From NCBI GenBank assembly GCA_045639325.1, contig JAZUCU010000056.1, positions 1 to 31,250 on the forward strand: a stretch of DNA of 31,250 bases. Direction: 5' to 3'. Below the pieces are notes generated by a model. The model ran no database searches. It worked only from the letters and a program-made list of their open reading frames with translations, and was not told the origin of the DNA. Both the position numbers and the translations under genes were made by a program. The stretch is from RGIG8244 sp045639325 (lineage in GTDB: Bacteria > Verrucomicrobiota > Lentisphaeria > Victivallales > UBA1829). This document shows positions 13,734 to 21,491 of this stretch, piece after piece; position 1 is the first letter of the stretch; every line of letters begins with the position of its first letter.

Positions 13734-14905
13734 ACATCAGTCTGACACTTTTACTTGCCGTACTTTTACAATCTCACGCCGCCATGATTGAGGATGCATT
13801 TCAGAAAGCCGATTATGCTTCTGCAGAAAAACTGATCCGGACTCACATCCCGGAAGGCCCCCGTCAATCCCTCTTCCTTGCGCGTGCGGCATTGCTGCAG
13901 AATAAACAAGGCGATGCCCGGAAATTTTATGATGCCGTCCTGAAGGCACCCTCCGCATCCATCCGCGAAAAAACAGATGCATACGTCGGCATCCTGCGTA
14001 TGCTGGAAGTGGATGTTTATAAAAACAGAAAAGAACTTCTGGCATTGTGTGAGAATGCAGTCAAAGAACTCCCCGAAGGCTCCAATGTACAGCGCATGTT
14101 CCGCCTTCAACTGGCAGGCGTTTATGAAAGATTGATCTCTGCCCCCCCCGTCGGCAATCTGCAGCGGCTCATGCTGCCCGGCTGTTATCTGCCGCCGGAT
14201 AAGCCCCAGACAAAAGCGCTTGCCATCTATATGGATATCCTGAATTCCCAAAAACCGATTCCCCAGATAACATACTGCACAGCGACGTACGGGGCGGCAA
14301 AAATCTGGCGTCGTGTCGGGCAATATGAGAAAGCGGAAGAACTGCTCCAGAAACTCTGGAAATCAGATCTTCCGATCATCGAAAAAGGCAATTGCGCGGT
14401 TGCATTGACCGAACATTATATCGCTGTCACGCCCATCTGGACTTCAAAAACCGGACCGCTCTGGCTTCAGATCAATGCCTTTACAACATCAAAAGAAATC
14501 CTGCCGGAAGCCCGGGGAAGAGTTTTATGCACCATCGCCCGGGCAGCCGCAAGAAAAGGGTATTACAACGAAGCATTCAACTATTACAACCGGGCTGCAA
14601 ATGACAGTCAGCTGACGCCCGGACAGCGTACCACCATTCTTCATCAGTACGTCAATACAGCCAAACAATATAAACAGCATGGACAGGAATATCAAGCCCG
14701 CAGCCGCATCTTTTACGATGGCCGCATCAACCGTGGGACACGCGTCAATCAACTCTCATACATGACGGTTTATCTTGCGAAAAACAACAATCATGCCTCT
14801 TTCAGTGAATTGATGAAATATGCCAGCCGTTCCAACATCAAATTAAGTTCTGCGGACGTCAGCAAGTACAGAAAAATGTTCCGAAAAAACAGAAAGAAAC
14901 GCTGA
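13730..14905 (+). CDS. Secreted TPR-like repeat protein
   Basis: The 391-residue protein begins MNISLTLLLAVLLQSHAAMI, a short signal peptide that probably ends after SHA-A. The rest is alpha-helical with TPR-like pairs: DAFQKADYASAEKLI, GQYEKAEELLQKLW and GYYNEAFNYYNRAA. It ends in a Lys/Arg-rich tail. TPR proteins are protein-interaction scaffolds, here by inference in the periplasm. The ATG at 13730 overlaps the HypF-like stop as ATGA, making it the third coupled member of the hydF operon. The longer in-frame start at 13694 would mask the signal peptide. No specific family is recognised. It ends four bases from the convergent Sel1 gene. Confidence 0.8.
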   Translation: MNISLTLLLAVLLQSHAAMIEDAFQKADYASAEKLIRTHIPEGPRQSLFLARAALLQNKQGDARKFYDAVLKAPSASIREKTDAYVGILRMLEVDVYKNRKELLALCENAVKELPEGSNVQRMFRLQLAGVYERLISAPPVGNLQRLMLPGCYLPPDKPQTKALAIYMDILNSQKPIPQITYCTATYGAAKIWRRVGQYEKAEELLQKLWKSDLPIIEKGNCAVALTEHYIAVTPIWTSKTGPLWLQINAFTTSKEILPEARGRVLCTIARAAARKGYYNEAFNYYNRAANDSQLTPGQRTTILHQYVNTAKQYKQHGQEYQARSRIFYDGRINRGTRVNQLSYMTVYLAKNNNHASFSELMKYASRSNIKLSSADVSKYRKMFRKNRKKR

Positions 14906-14909
14906 AATA

Positions 14910-16205
14910 TCAGGGATTCTGACGATTCTTAATCATATCCATCGCCCGCAAATCGCCCTCCTGTGCCGCACGTTTCAACCAGTACATGCCGGCATTGCGA
15001 TCGGGCGCACAGCCTTTGCCGTGATAAAGACAATGGGCAAGTCCGCGCATGGAAGGACCATCGCCTTTTTCTGCGCCCTGTTTGAACCAGTATACCGCAG
15101 CGGTAGGCTCCGTTTTGACTGCGCCTTCCCGCCCCAGAAATAACATACCGATCCGATATTGTGCACGGGGAAAACCTAATCTTGCACTTTGGAAATAAGC
15201 ATGACGGGCAGACTGTACATTGGCTGCAACACGACTGTTTCCTTTTTCCAATATTTCACCGAGCCGGTACCAGGCTTCCGGATGATTCTTTTCCGCCGCC
15301 AGTTTGTAATAATCCAATGCCTGTTCCGGCGGAATCCCTTTAATCCGGTTGTCGGCAATGGCTTTCCCGGTTTTGAACAGAGCTTCCGCCAATCCGTATT
15401 TCGCCGCACGCTGATATAATTCCAACGCACGTTTTTCGTCAAAATCAACGTAAACTCCGGCTTCCAGACAATAGGCCAGTTTCATCATGCTCCGGGCATC
15501 GCCCAGCTTCACCCCCTGTTCCAGATATTGAATCGTTTTCGCCCCATCCGGACGGGTCCCGATGCCGTTAAAATAGCAATCCGAGAGATAACGGAATGTT
15601 TTCGGCGGGGCAGTTGGATCTTTTGAGGCTTTAAGCAACAGAGTAAAAATCCGGTCGGTTTCTTCACTGGACCGTTCTTTTTTGTGAAAAAGAATCTCCG
15701 CCATTTCCGTCATGGCAGGGGCAAAATTGCGCTGGATCAATTCTTCCAGCAACGCAAGGGCTTTCGTTTCATCTTTCTCAAACTTGAAATTTTCCGGACG
15801 CTTCTTTTCATCCGACGGATCCCGGCAGACTACACCGCTCCGGAGCAGCAATGCATAGTTGAACATGGCATGAGGCATCGTTTTGCTTTCTGCGGCTTTT
15901 TTATAATATTCCGCAGCAAGAAACGGGTTGCGCTCCACACCGAGTCCCTGATCCAGACACAACGCATAATTGAACAACCCTTCCGGCACATTTTTCTTTG
16001 CTGTAACCAGAAACCAATGGGCGGCAAGCGTGTAGTTTTTTCTGCGCTCCGGAGTACCGTAAAAATATTCGTTGGCAAGCTGAAATTGTGCGGTTAAATC
16101 TCCGGCTTCCGCTTTGGCACGCAAAGAATCTCTCTCCTTTGCAATAAGGTTCGCAAAAGAGAGAGAACAAAGCAGAATAAAAAAGAGAATGAGTGTTCGG
16201 GACAT
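14910..16205 (-). CDS. Secreted Sel1-repeat protein
   Basis: The 431-residue protein begins MSRTLILFFILLCSLSFANL, a clear signal peptide. It continues with about eight Sel1-like repeats (36-residue helical pairs such as AQFQLANEYFYG, ARSMMKLAYCLEAG, AWYRLGEILEKG, PSMRGLAHCLYHGKG). Sel1 proteins act as adaptors for protein complexes. The start ATG overlaps the pilT stop as TGATG (16203-16207), so it is the last member of a three-gene unit with the two PilT-like ATPases. This suggests, without proving, an envelope role in pilus or secretion function. It is convergent with the TPR protein and has no terminator in the 4-base gap. Confidence 0.88.
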   Translation of the reverse strand: MSRTLILFFILLCSLSFANLIAKERDSLRAKAEAGDLTAQFQLANEYFYGTPERRKNYTLAAHWFLVTAKKNVPEGLFNYALCLDQGLGVERNPFLAAEYYKKAAESKTMPHAMFNYALLLRSGVVCRDPSDEKKRPENFKFEKDETKALALLEELIQRNFAPAMTEMAEILFHKKERSSEETDRIFTLLLKASKDPTAPPKTFRYLSDCYFNGIGTRPDGAKTIQYLEQGVKLGDARSMMKLAYCLEAGVYVDFDEKRALELYQRAAKYGLAEALFKTGKAIADNRIKGIPPEQALDYYKLAAEKNHPEAWYRLGEILEKGNSRVAANVQSARHAYFQSARLGFPRAQYRIGMLFLGREGAVKTEPTAAVYWFKQGAEKGDGPSMRGLAHCLYHGKGCAPDRNAGMYWLKRAAQEGDLRAMDMIKNRQNP

Positions 16206-17278
16206 CAGCGCAACGGGGAATCAGCGGGCAGATATTCAAAGAATACCTTTTTATCGCTGGATTTCATATACGCTTCTTCCGGGGAAATGATCTCATTATC
16301 CATGAGTTCTTTCAAGCCGCCGTCCATACTGCGCATGCCCTGCCCTTTGTTGGCTTCGATGATGGTACGGATATTGGCAATCGCACCTTCACGAATCGTA
16401 TTGGGCAGACCTTCGTTCCACAGAAGAATTTCATGACATGCCACACGGCCGCCGCTGATTTTACGGCAGAGCAGCTGGGAAACAACCGCCTGTAAACATT
16501 CCGCCAGCATGGTACGGATCTGTGCCTGCTCGTTGGACGGGAAGGCGTCGATGATACGGTCGACGGTTTTCGGAGCATTATTGGTATGCAGAGTACCGAA
16601 GACGAGCATCCCCATGGCTGCACAAGTCAAGCCGAGGCGGATCGTATCATTTTCACGCATTTCCCCGATCAGCACGATATCCGGGTCAGAACGCATGGCT
16701 CCGCGCAGAGCAGCGGGGAAGCTCCGGGCCTGAAGACCGACTTCACGGTGAACAATGGTGCAGCGTTTGTTTTTATGCACGAATTCCACCGGGTCTTCAA
16801 TGGTGATAATGTGTTTATCCTGGGTGTCGTTGATATAGTCAATCATCGCCGCAAGCGTGGTGGATTTACCGGACCCTGTCGGGCCAGTCACCAGCACAAG
16901 ACCGCTTTTGTAACGGCAGATATCCAACAGAGTGGAAGGCAAATGCAGCTGATCAACGGTAAGGATCTTACCGGGAATCTGACGGAGCACAGCGCCCATG
17001 CCGTGGTAGTTGTAGAGATAGTTACAGCGGAAACGGGCAACACCGGGAATTTCATGGGCAAAGTCCAGGTCGTGCTGCTTCAGAAAGGTATCCCAGCGGT
17101 CGGCGGGGAGACAGATTTCTTTCAGCATTTCTTCCATGAATTCGGGTGTCAGAATATCCTCACTGGCGGGAATGATATTCCCGTGAACACGGTATTTAAC
17201 AGGCTGCCCGATACAGAGATGCAAGTCGGAACCGCCTTTATCCAGCATGTCGCGAAGAAATTGGTCGATAATAGCCAT
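16205..17278 (-). CDS. pilT: PilT-type type IV pilus retraction ATPase
   Basis: The 357-residue hexameric ATPase of the GspE/PilT family powers pilus retraction at the inner membrane. It has the PilT N-domain motif KGGSDLHLCIG (14-24), Walker A GPTGSGKST (132-140), an Asp box ITIEDPVEF, Walker B DIVLIGEMR and the His box GTLHTNNA. Near the C-terminus GMRSMDGGLKEL replaces the common GMQTMDQ-type segment. AGGAGT precedes the ATG at a good distance. It lies 18 bases downstream of a second PilT-like ATPase and is coupled by TGATG to the Sel1 protein. No pilB, pilC or pilin operon is adjacent, although a pseudopilin gene lies 3 kb away. Confidence 0.92.
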   Translation of the reverse strand: MAIIDQFLRDMLDKGGSDLHLCIGQPVKYRVHGNIIPASEDILTPEFMEEMLKEICLPADRWDTFLKQHDLDFAHEIPGVARFRCNYLYNYHGMGAVLRQIPGKILTVDQLHLPSTLLDICRYKSGLVLVTGPTGSGKSTTLAAMIDYINDTQDKHIITIEDPVEFVHKNKRCTIVHREVGLQARSFPAALRGAMRSDPDIVLIGEMRENDTIRLGLTCAAMGMLVFGTLHTNNAPKTVDRIIDAFPSNEQAQIRTMLAECLQAVVSQLLCRKISGGRVACHEILLWNEGLPNTIREGAIANIRTIIEANKGQGMRSMDGGLKELMDNEIISPEEAYMKSSDKKVFFEYLPADSPLR

Positions 17279-17296
17279 GATATGAACTCCTGATTG

Positions 17297-18829
17297 TTAC
17301 TTTGCGGTTGCAACGCGTTTTGCCTGTTCCTGATTCAGCAGATGGATAACGGACTGGTCTCTCATGTTCTCCTTTGCTGCTTCATACGTAATACGATTCT
17401 GCTTGAACAATTCCAGCAGGTTCTGGTCAATCGTACACATACCGGATTTACTGCCGATCTGCATGGAGGCACGCAGCTGGAAGATCTTACCTTCCGAAAT
17501 CACGTTGGAGACAGCCAGCGTATTGATCAGGATTTCATAACTCAAAACAAGTCCGCCGCGCCCGTTATGCATCAACTTCTGACACACAATACCGCGCAAA
17601 CTTCCGGCAGTCATCGCACGGATCTGCGGCTGCTGGTTCGGCGGGAATACGTCAAGCAGACGGTTCAATGTATTGGCAGCGTCACAGGTATGCAAGGTCC
17701 CGATAACCAAGTGTCCCGTTTCAGAAGCAGTGATGGCGTTTTCGATTGTTTCCAAGTCGTGCATTTCCCCGATAACGATAATGTCCGGGTCTTCACGCAA
17801 AGCACCTTTCAATGCCGTACGGTAACTGTTCGTGTTGCCGCCGATCTGACGCTGAGTGACCTGACATCCTTTGGATTCCACCACGATTTCGATCGGGTCT
17901 TCCACCGTGATGATGTGGTCCTGACGTTTCTGGTTGGCAATTTCAATCATCGCAGCAAGAGTTGTTGTCTTACCGCTGCCCAAAGGACCTGTCACCAGGA
18001 TCAAGCCGTTGTGATAGTCCAGCAGACGTTCAATTGTAATTGCATCGTTGGGGAGGAAGCCCAATTCTTCCAGCGTATGGATTTTATCCGGCACGATACG
18101 ATAGGAACCGGAGACACCTTCACGCTGATTCATGATCGCACAGCGGAAACGGCTGGGATGCACTTCAAACGCAAAGTTCAAGTCCCACAATTCTTCAAAT
18201 TTTGCTTTCTGTTCATCGGAAAGCAGACAGGTATTGAGTTTCCGGGCATCGGCAGGAGGAATACAGTAATCGGGGCGGAGACGCTGATTGACTAAGCTCT
18301 TCCGGATGAACAACGGGGCATTGGCGGAAATGTGCAAGTCACTGGCGCCGATATCACGCAAGGTAACAAGCAATCTCTGCATATAATCTTTCGCTTCATC
18401 ATCACTCATAGCAGAGACATTGTTCAATTCCATCGCCAACGCGGTCATTTCTTCACCGGCATAAATGGATTCTGCGGGCGTTGCAGTAGCAGTCAAAGGC
18501 AATTCACCGGAGGGTGCTGCGGCGACGGGGATCGGTGCGACAGCAGGCGCGGCAGCGGGAGCCGCATCCACAAATTCGGCGGCATTTTCGGGAGCCATAC
18601 CGGTGGCAGCCTGTTCAGCCGCATAATTGATTACGTTCTGAATCTGATCGAGCCAGGTCTGAGCATCTTCCTGCGATAAACCTTCTGTCATTCTTGCCAG
18701 AAATTCCTGTGCATACGTCATCAGATCAGGTTCTCCGCCCAATGCCTGATTCAGCATTTTTGCATCATCGGCGGATATAAGTTCATTTGCCATCAAAGTG
18801 GCGACAAACCATTGAACATCCAATTGCAT
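17297..18829 (-). CDS. PilT/PilU-like ATPase with N-terminal extension
   Basis: The 510-residue protein has about 150 residues ahead of the PilT core. A helical segment (1-80) is followed by an Ala/Pro-rich linker (about 85-120). The core then starts at DIGASDLHISANAP (159-172), with Walker A GPLGSGKT (281-288), an Asp box ITVEDPIEI, Walker B DIIVIGEMHD and a His box GTLHTCDA. The extension may be a docking domain; a PilU-like partner of the downstream PilT is a reasonable inference. The ATG at 18829 is chosen because AGGAGG lies eight bases upstream and the promoter at 18868-18896 would fall inside any longer frame. It is the first gene of the unit. Confidence 0.88.
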   Translation of the reverse strand: MQLDVQWFVATLMANELISADDAKMLNQALGGEPDLMTYAQEFLARMTEGLSQEDAQTWLDQIQNVINYAAEQAATGMAPENAAEFVDAAPAAAPAVAPIPVAAAPSGELPLTATATPAESIYAGEEMTALAMELNNVSAMSDDEAKDYMQRLLVTLRDIGASDLHISANAPLFIRKSLVNQRLRPDYCIPPADARKLNTCLLSDEQKAKFEELWDLNFAFEVHPSRFRCAIMNQREGVSGSYRIVPDKIHTLEELGFLPNDAITIERLLDYHNGLILVTGPLGSGKTTTLAAMIEIANQKRQDHIITVEDPIEIVVESKGCQVTQRQIGGNTNSYRTALKGALREDPDIIVIGEMHDLETIENAITASETGHLVIGTLHTCDAANTLNRLLDVFPPNQQPQIRAMTAGSLRGIVCQKLMHNGRGGLVLSYEILINTLAVSNVISEGKIFQLRASMQIGSKSGMCTIDQNLLELFKQNRITYEAAKENMRDQSVIHLLNQEQAKRVATAK

Positions 18830-18867
18830 TTTTCTTCCTCCTGAAGCTAACAATAAAATATTTTCAT

Positions 18868-18896
18868 AGTATAGATTCATTTTGCCCGGTTTGCAA
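18868..18896 (-). promoter_or_regulatory. Promoter of the pilT-like/pilT/Sel1 unit
   Basis: On the minus strand TTGCAA (18896-18891) and TATACT (18873-18868) are 17 bases apart, 39 bases upstream of the ATG. An A/T tract directly upstream (18905-18930) could serve as an UP element. Confidence 0.55.
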
Positions 18897-19020
18897 GTCC
18901 GAAAAACGATTTTTTCAAAAAAAATCCACAGATAATGTGCATTATATCCGTATTTTTCAAAAAAATCACCTCAAACCAATGAAAAAAGATTTGTATCAGA
19001 AGAAAAAGCTGTTTTTTTCT

Positions 19021-19036
19021 ATGCAAGCGCTTGCAT
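19021..19036. promoter_or_regulatory. LacI-family operator, perfect 16-bp palindrome
   Basis: ATGCAAGCGCTTGCAT is a perfect palindrome with the central CG typical of LacI/GalR/CcpA operators. It lies 50 bases upstream of the lacI-type gene and covers its -35 region, which predicts autorepression of the whole operon. I see no second copy in the window. Confidence 0.75.
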
Positions 19037-19058
19037 TTTCAATTTACCATGCTATTTT
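19031..19058 (+). promoter_or_regulatory. Promoter of the LacI/glycoside hydrolase operon
   Basis: TTGCAT (19031-19036) and TATTTT (19053-19058) are 16 bases apart. The -35 box is the right half of the palindromic operator, so a bound repressor would block polymerase. Confidence 0.5.
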
Positions 19059-19085
19059 ATTTTTCGATGAAGGAGATGACTTTCC

Positions 19086-20129
19086 ATGAAAAAAAAGATG
19101 ACTTTAGCTGAAATCGCAAAATTGGCAGGTGTGAATTCTTCCACCGTGTCACGGGTCCTTCATGAAGACCCGAAAGCAAAAATCAGCGATTCCGTACGCA
19201 AAAAAATCCTCCGCATCTGCGATAAACATAATTACAGACCCAGCGCAACAGCACGCGCCGTTGCCTCCGGGCTGACTTTCCGCATCGGGTTGATCCTGGG
19301 CGCATTGGAACAGGATTTATCCAGTCCCGTATTCGCCCTCTTTACGCGGGGATTATGCAACGAACTTCAAAAAAATAATTATACGTTATCGATCCTGTGG
19401 GCGGGACAGCCCGGAGATACCATCGACCGCAATCTGACGGATTTCCTGATGTCCGATATTGCCGATGGCTACGTTCTCGGGTCAAACATGCTGCACAGTG
19501 AAATTTCCGGCAAGATCCGGGATATGAAAAAGCCACTGGCGTATCTTGCCGATAATATTTTCTATTATCCGGAAGGGTTCTGCGGTGTCTGCGGTACATC
19601 CCGGAATGCCTGCAAACAACTCTGGCAGAGGATCCACGCTGAATATTACGGAAAAATCCTCTACATTTGCGGGGCAAGCAATGATGCAAAATTTGCCGAT
19701 GTGACCAATGCCGCAATGTCCTTGCAGATCCCGGTGGATGTCATAGCCCGCCACGATCTGAATGAACACAGTCCCGGTTTCCCCTTCGACCGTAACAATG
19801 CGGTACAATGGGCGGAAAGCCATCTGGATTTGTTGCGTCAACAGAAATTGCTTTGGTGCGGATCGGATTTGACAGCACTGGGGATCGCCGATGTACTGAG
19901 AAAGAACGGCATCGTTCCCGGCAGAGATATGCATTTGATCGGATACGATAACATCGAAGCGATGACCATGTATCACGAAGAACCGTTTCTGACCACGATC
20001 GATTCGCATCAGGAAGAAATGGGGCGACAGCTTGCCATGCTGCTTCTTCAGATCATCCGGGGGCAGAAAACGGAAACCGAAAAAATTCCGGTGGAAGCAG
20101 AATTGATCCTCCGGCAATCATACAGATAA
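19086..20129 (+). CDS. LacI-family transcriptional regulator
   Basis: The 347-residue protein starts with a classic LacI helix-turn-helix, MTLAEIAKLAGVNSSTVSRV (5-24), followed by the hinge helix YRPSATARAVASG. A periplasmic-binding-protein-like sugar domain follows (LIGYDNIEAM and FLTTIDSHQEEMG near the end). GAAGGAG stands ten bases before the ATG. It is the first gene of a four-gene unit with short gaps (34, 32 and 18 bases) and no terminator between members. The palindrome ATGCAAGCGCTTGCAT upstream is its probable operator. By inference it senses a sugar released by the encoded glycoside hydrolase; the ligand cannot be deduced. Confidence 0.93.
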   Translation: MKKKMTLAEIAKLAGVNSSTVSRVLHEDPKAKISDSVRKKILRICDKHNYRPSATARAVASGLTFRIGLILGALEQDLSSPVFALFTRGLCNELQKNNYTLSILWAGQPGDTIDRNLTDFLMSDIADGYVLGSNMLHSEISGKIRDMKKPLAYLADNIFYYPEGFCGVCGTSRNACKQLWQRIHAEYYGKILYICGASNDAKFADVTNAAMSLQIPVDVIARHDLNEHSPGFPFDRNNAVQWAESHLDLLRQQKLLWCGSDLTALGIADVLRKNGIVPGRDMHLIGYDNIEAMTMYHEEPFLTTIDSHQEEMGRQLAMLLLQIIRGQKTETEKIPVEAELILRQSYR

Positions 20130-20163
20130 TCAAACTTTTTTCAAAATAACAAAGGAGTTAAAC

Positions 20164-20841
20164 ATGAAACTCAAACAACGGAAACTGGAAGGCAAGTTTA
20201 CTTTGATCGAACTGCTGGTCGTCATCGCCATCATCGCCATTCTGGCGGGAATGCTGCTTCCGGCACTGGGCAGAGTCAAAGAACAGGGCATGATCACCAA
20301 CTGCAAAAGCAATCTGAAAACGATCGGTTTGGGTATGCAGCTTTATGCCGATGCAAACACAAACAACTTCATGTGCGGAAACTGGCCGCTGCTTATGGCT
20401 CCTTTCATCAGTCAACCGCTTACAACCGGAGCTGCAAAAGGCAAAAAAACCGTGTTCTATTGCCCCTCCGATAAATACGAACGGACCTGGGATGAAAGTC
20501 CTCTCAGTTATGCCGCACTTTCCCGCGGTAGAACATGGGAAGACGGCATCGGAAGCAAAGACATCAACGGCAAACTGGATAAAGTCACACGCCCCGGTCA
20601 GCGTGCCGCTTTCAGCGATATCCGCAATATTGATACCAAGCTTTACAACTCCAGTAACGTATCTTTTGTCTGGGGATCCTTCACCGATACCTGGAACACT
20701 TACCGGATCCACAACAAGAAAAGCAATATGAATATCCTGTTGTACGACGGTCACGTGGAAATGATCAAGGATATTTACCCGTTGAAAAACGGTCCGTATC
20801 TGGACTTCAATACGTGGGCATACGCAAATTTGATCAAATAA
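20164..20841 (+). CDS. Pseudopilin-like protein with type IV prepilin N-terminus
   Basis: The 225-residue protein has a basic leader MKLKQRKLEGK, then FTLIELLVVIAIIAILAG, the type III signal sequence and hydrophobic helix of type IV pilins and type II secretion pseudopilins. The residue before the cleavage site is Lys, not the usual Gly. A C-terminal segment with a His followed eleven residues later by DGHVE (about residues 182-198) resembles the H-X9-DG motif of Lentisphaerota and Planctomycetes pseudopilins. Such proteins are encoded in many copies beside glycosidases and sulfatases in these groups. By inference it helps export or anchor the neighbouring enzymes. AAGGAG supports the start. 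Confidence 0.88.
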   Translation: MKLKQRKLEGKFTLIELLVVIAIIAILAGMLLPALGRVKEQGMITNCKSNLKTIGLGMQLYADANTNNFMCGNWPLLMAPFISQPLTTGAAKGKKTVFYCPSDKYERTWDESPLSYAALSRGRTWEDGIGSKDINGKLDKVTRPGQRAAFSDIRNIDTKLYNSSNVSFVWGSFTDTWNTYRIHNKKSNMNILLYDGHVEMIKDIYPLKNGPYLDFNTWAYANLIK

Positions 20842-20873
20842 CAACATAATAACACATATAAGGAAACAAAATC

Positions 20874-21473
20874 ATGAACAAACTCATTCTCTCTCTCGCC
20901 GCTCTCACTGCACTTTCCATCTCCGCCGCAGAAATTCCCTGCAATGGCGATTTTGAAAAATGCACTCCCACAAAAAATGGTATCCTGATGCCGGAAGGTT
21001 GGGGAATCAATAAAGGTCAGACAAAAAAAGCAGAAGTTCAAAACACCAATGAAGAAGGCGCAGCTCACAAGGGTAAATTTGCCCTGGATTTTGAAGTGGA
21101 AAAAGGCGGACAGGCATTCCTGACTTACTGGGGCAAAACCAATGCAAAAGTCAATCTCAAGGATAAAGTCAAAATGTCCGCCTTTGTAAAAGGAACCGGA
21201 TCTTTCAGCCTGGCTTATATTCTTTACGGGATTCCGGAAGGCGGCAAACATACATTCATGTGGACCGCTATCGTCGGCAAATTCAAAGCATCCGGCGATC
21301 AATATCAGAAATTTGAAAAAGAAATCACATTGCGCTCATTCAAAAAGAATGGCAAAGAATGTTCCAATGTCATGCTCTACCCGGTCATTCTTGTCCACGG
21401 TGATTCCACTCTGCTGATGGATGATTACACCGTCACAATCACCTCTCCCGCTGAAAAAGCAACTGCAAAATAA
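20874..21473 (+). CDS. Small secreted protein, carbohydrate-binding-like
   Basis: The 199-residue protein begins MNKLILSLAALTALSISAAE, a signal peptide with a likely cleavage after SAA. The mature part starts IPCNGDFEKC, a pattern frequent at the start of CBM4/9-like jelly-roll domains (GDFE then GW). It contains alternating beta-strand-like segments (KGKFALDFEVEKG, FSLAYILYGI, LLMDDYTVTI). The closing DDYTV resembles the DDV strand of such modules. It lies between the pseudopilin and the large glycoside hydrolase, so a role in binding the same glycan is likely. The family assignment is by pattern only. AAGGAAAC precedes the ATG. Confidence 0.75.
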   Translation: MNKLILSLAALTALSISAAEIPCNGDFEKCTPTKNGILMPEGWGINKGQTKKAEVQNTNEEGAAHKGKFALDFEVEKGGQAFLTYWGKTNAKVNLKDKVKMSAFVKGTGSFSLAYILYGIPEGGKHTFMWTAIVGKFKASGDQYQKFEKEITLRSFKKNGKECSNVMLYPVILVHGDSTLLMDDYTVTITSPAEKATAK

Positions 21474-21491
21474 TTACGGAAGTACAATAGC

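Noticed and set aside
17294..18295. Long open frame on the plus strand opposite the second PilT-like gene
   Set aside because: It is antisense to a strongly conserved ATPase, with unnatural His/Gln/Arg-rich composition and no ribosome site.
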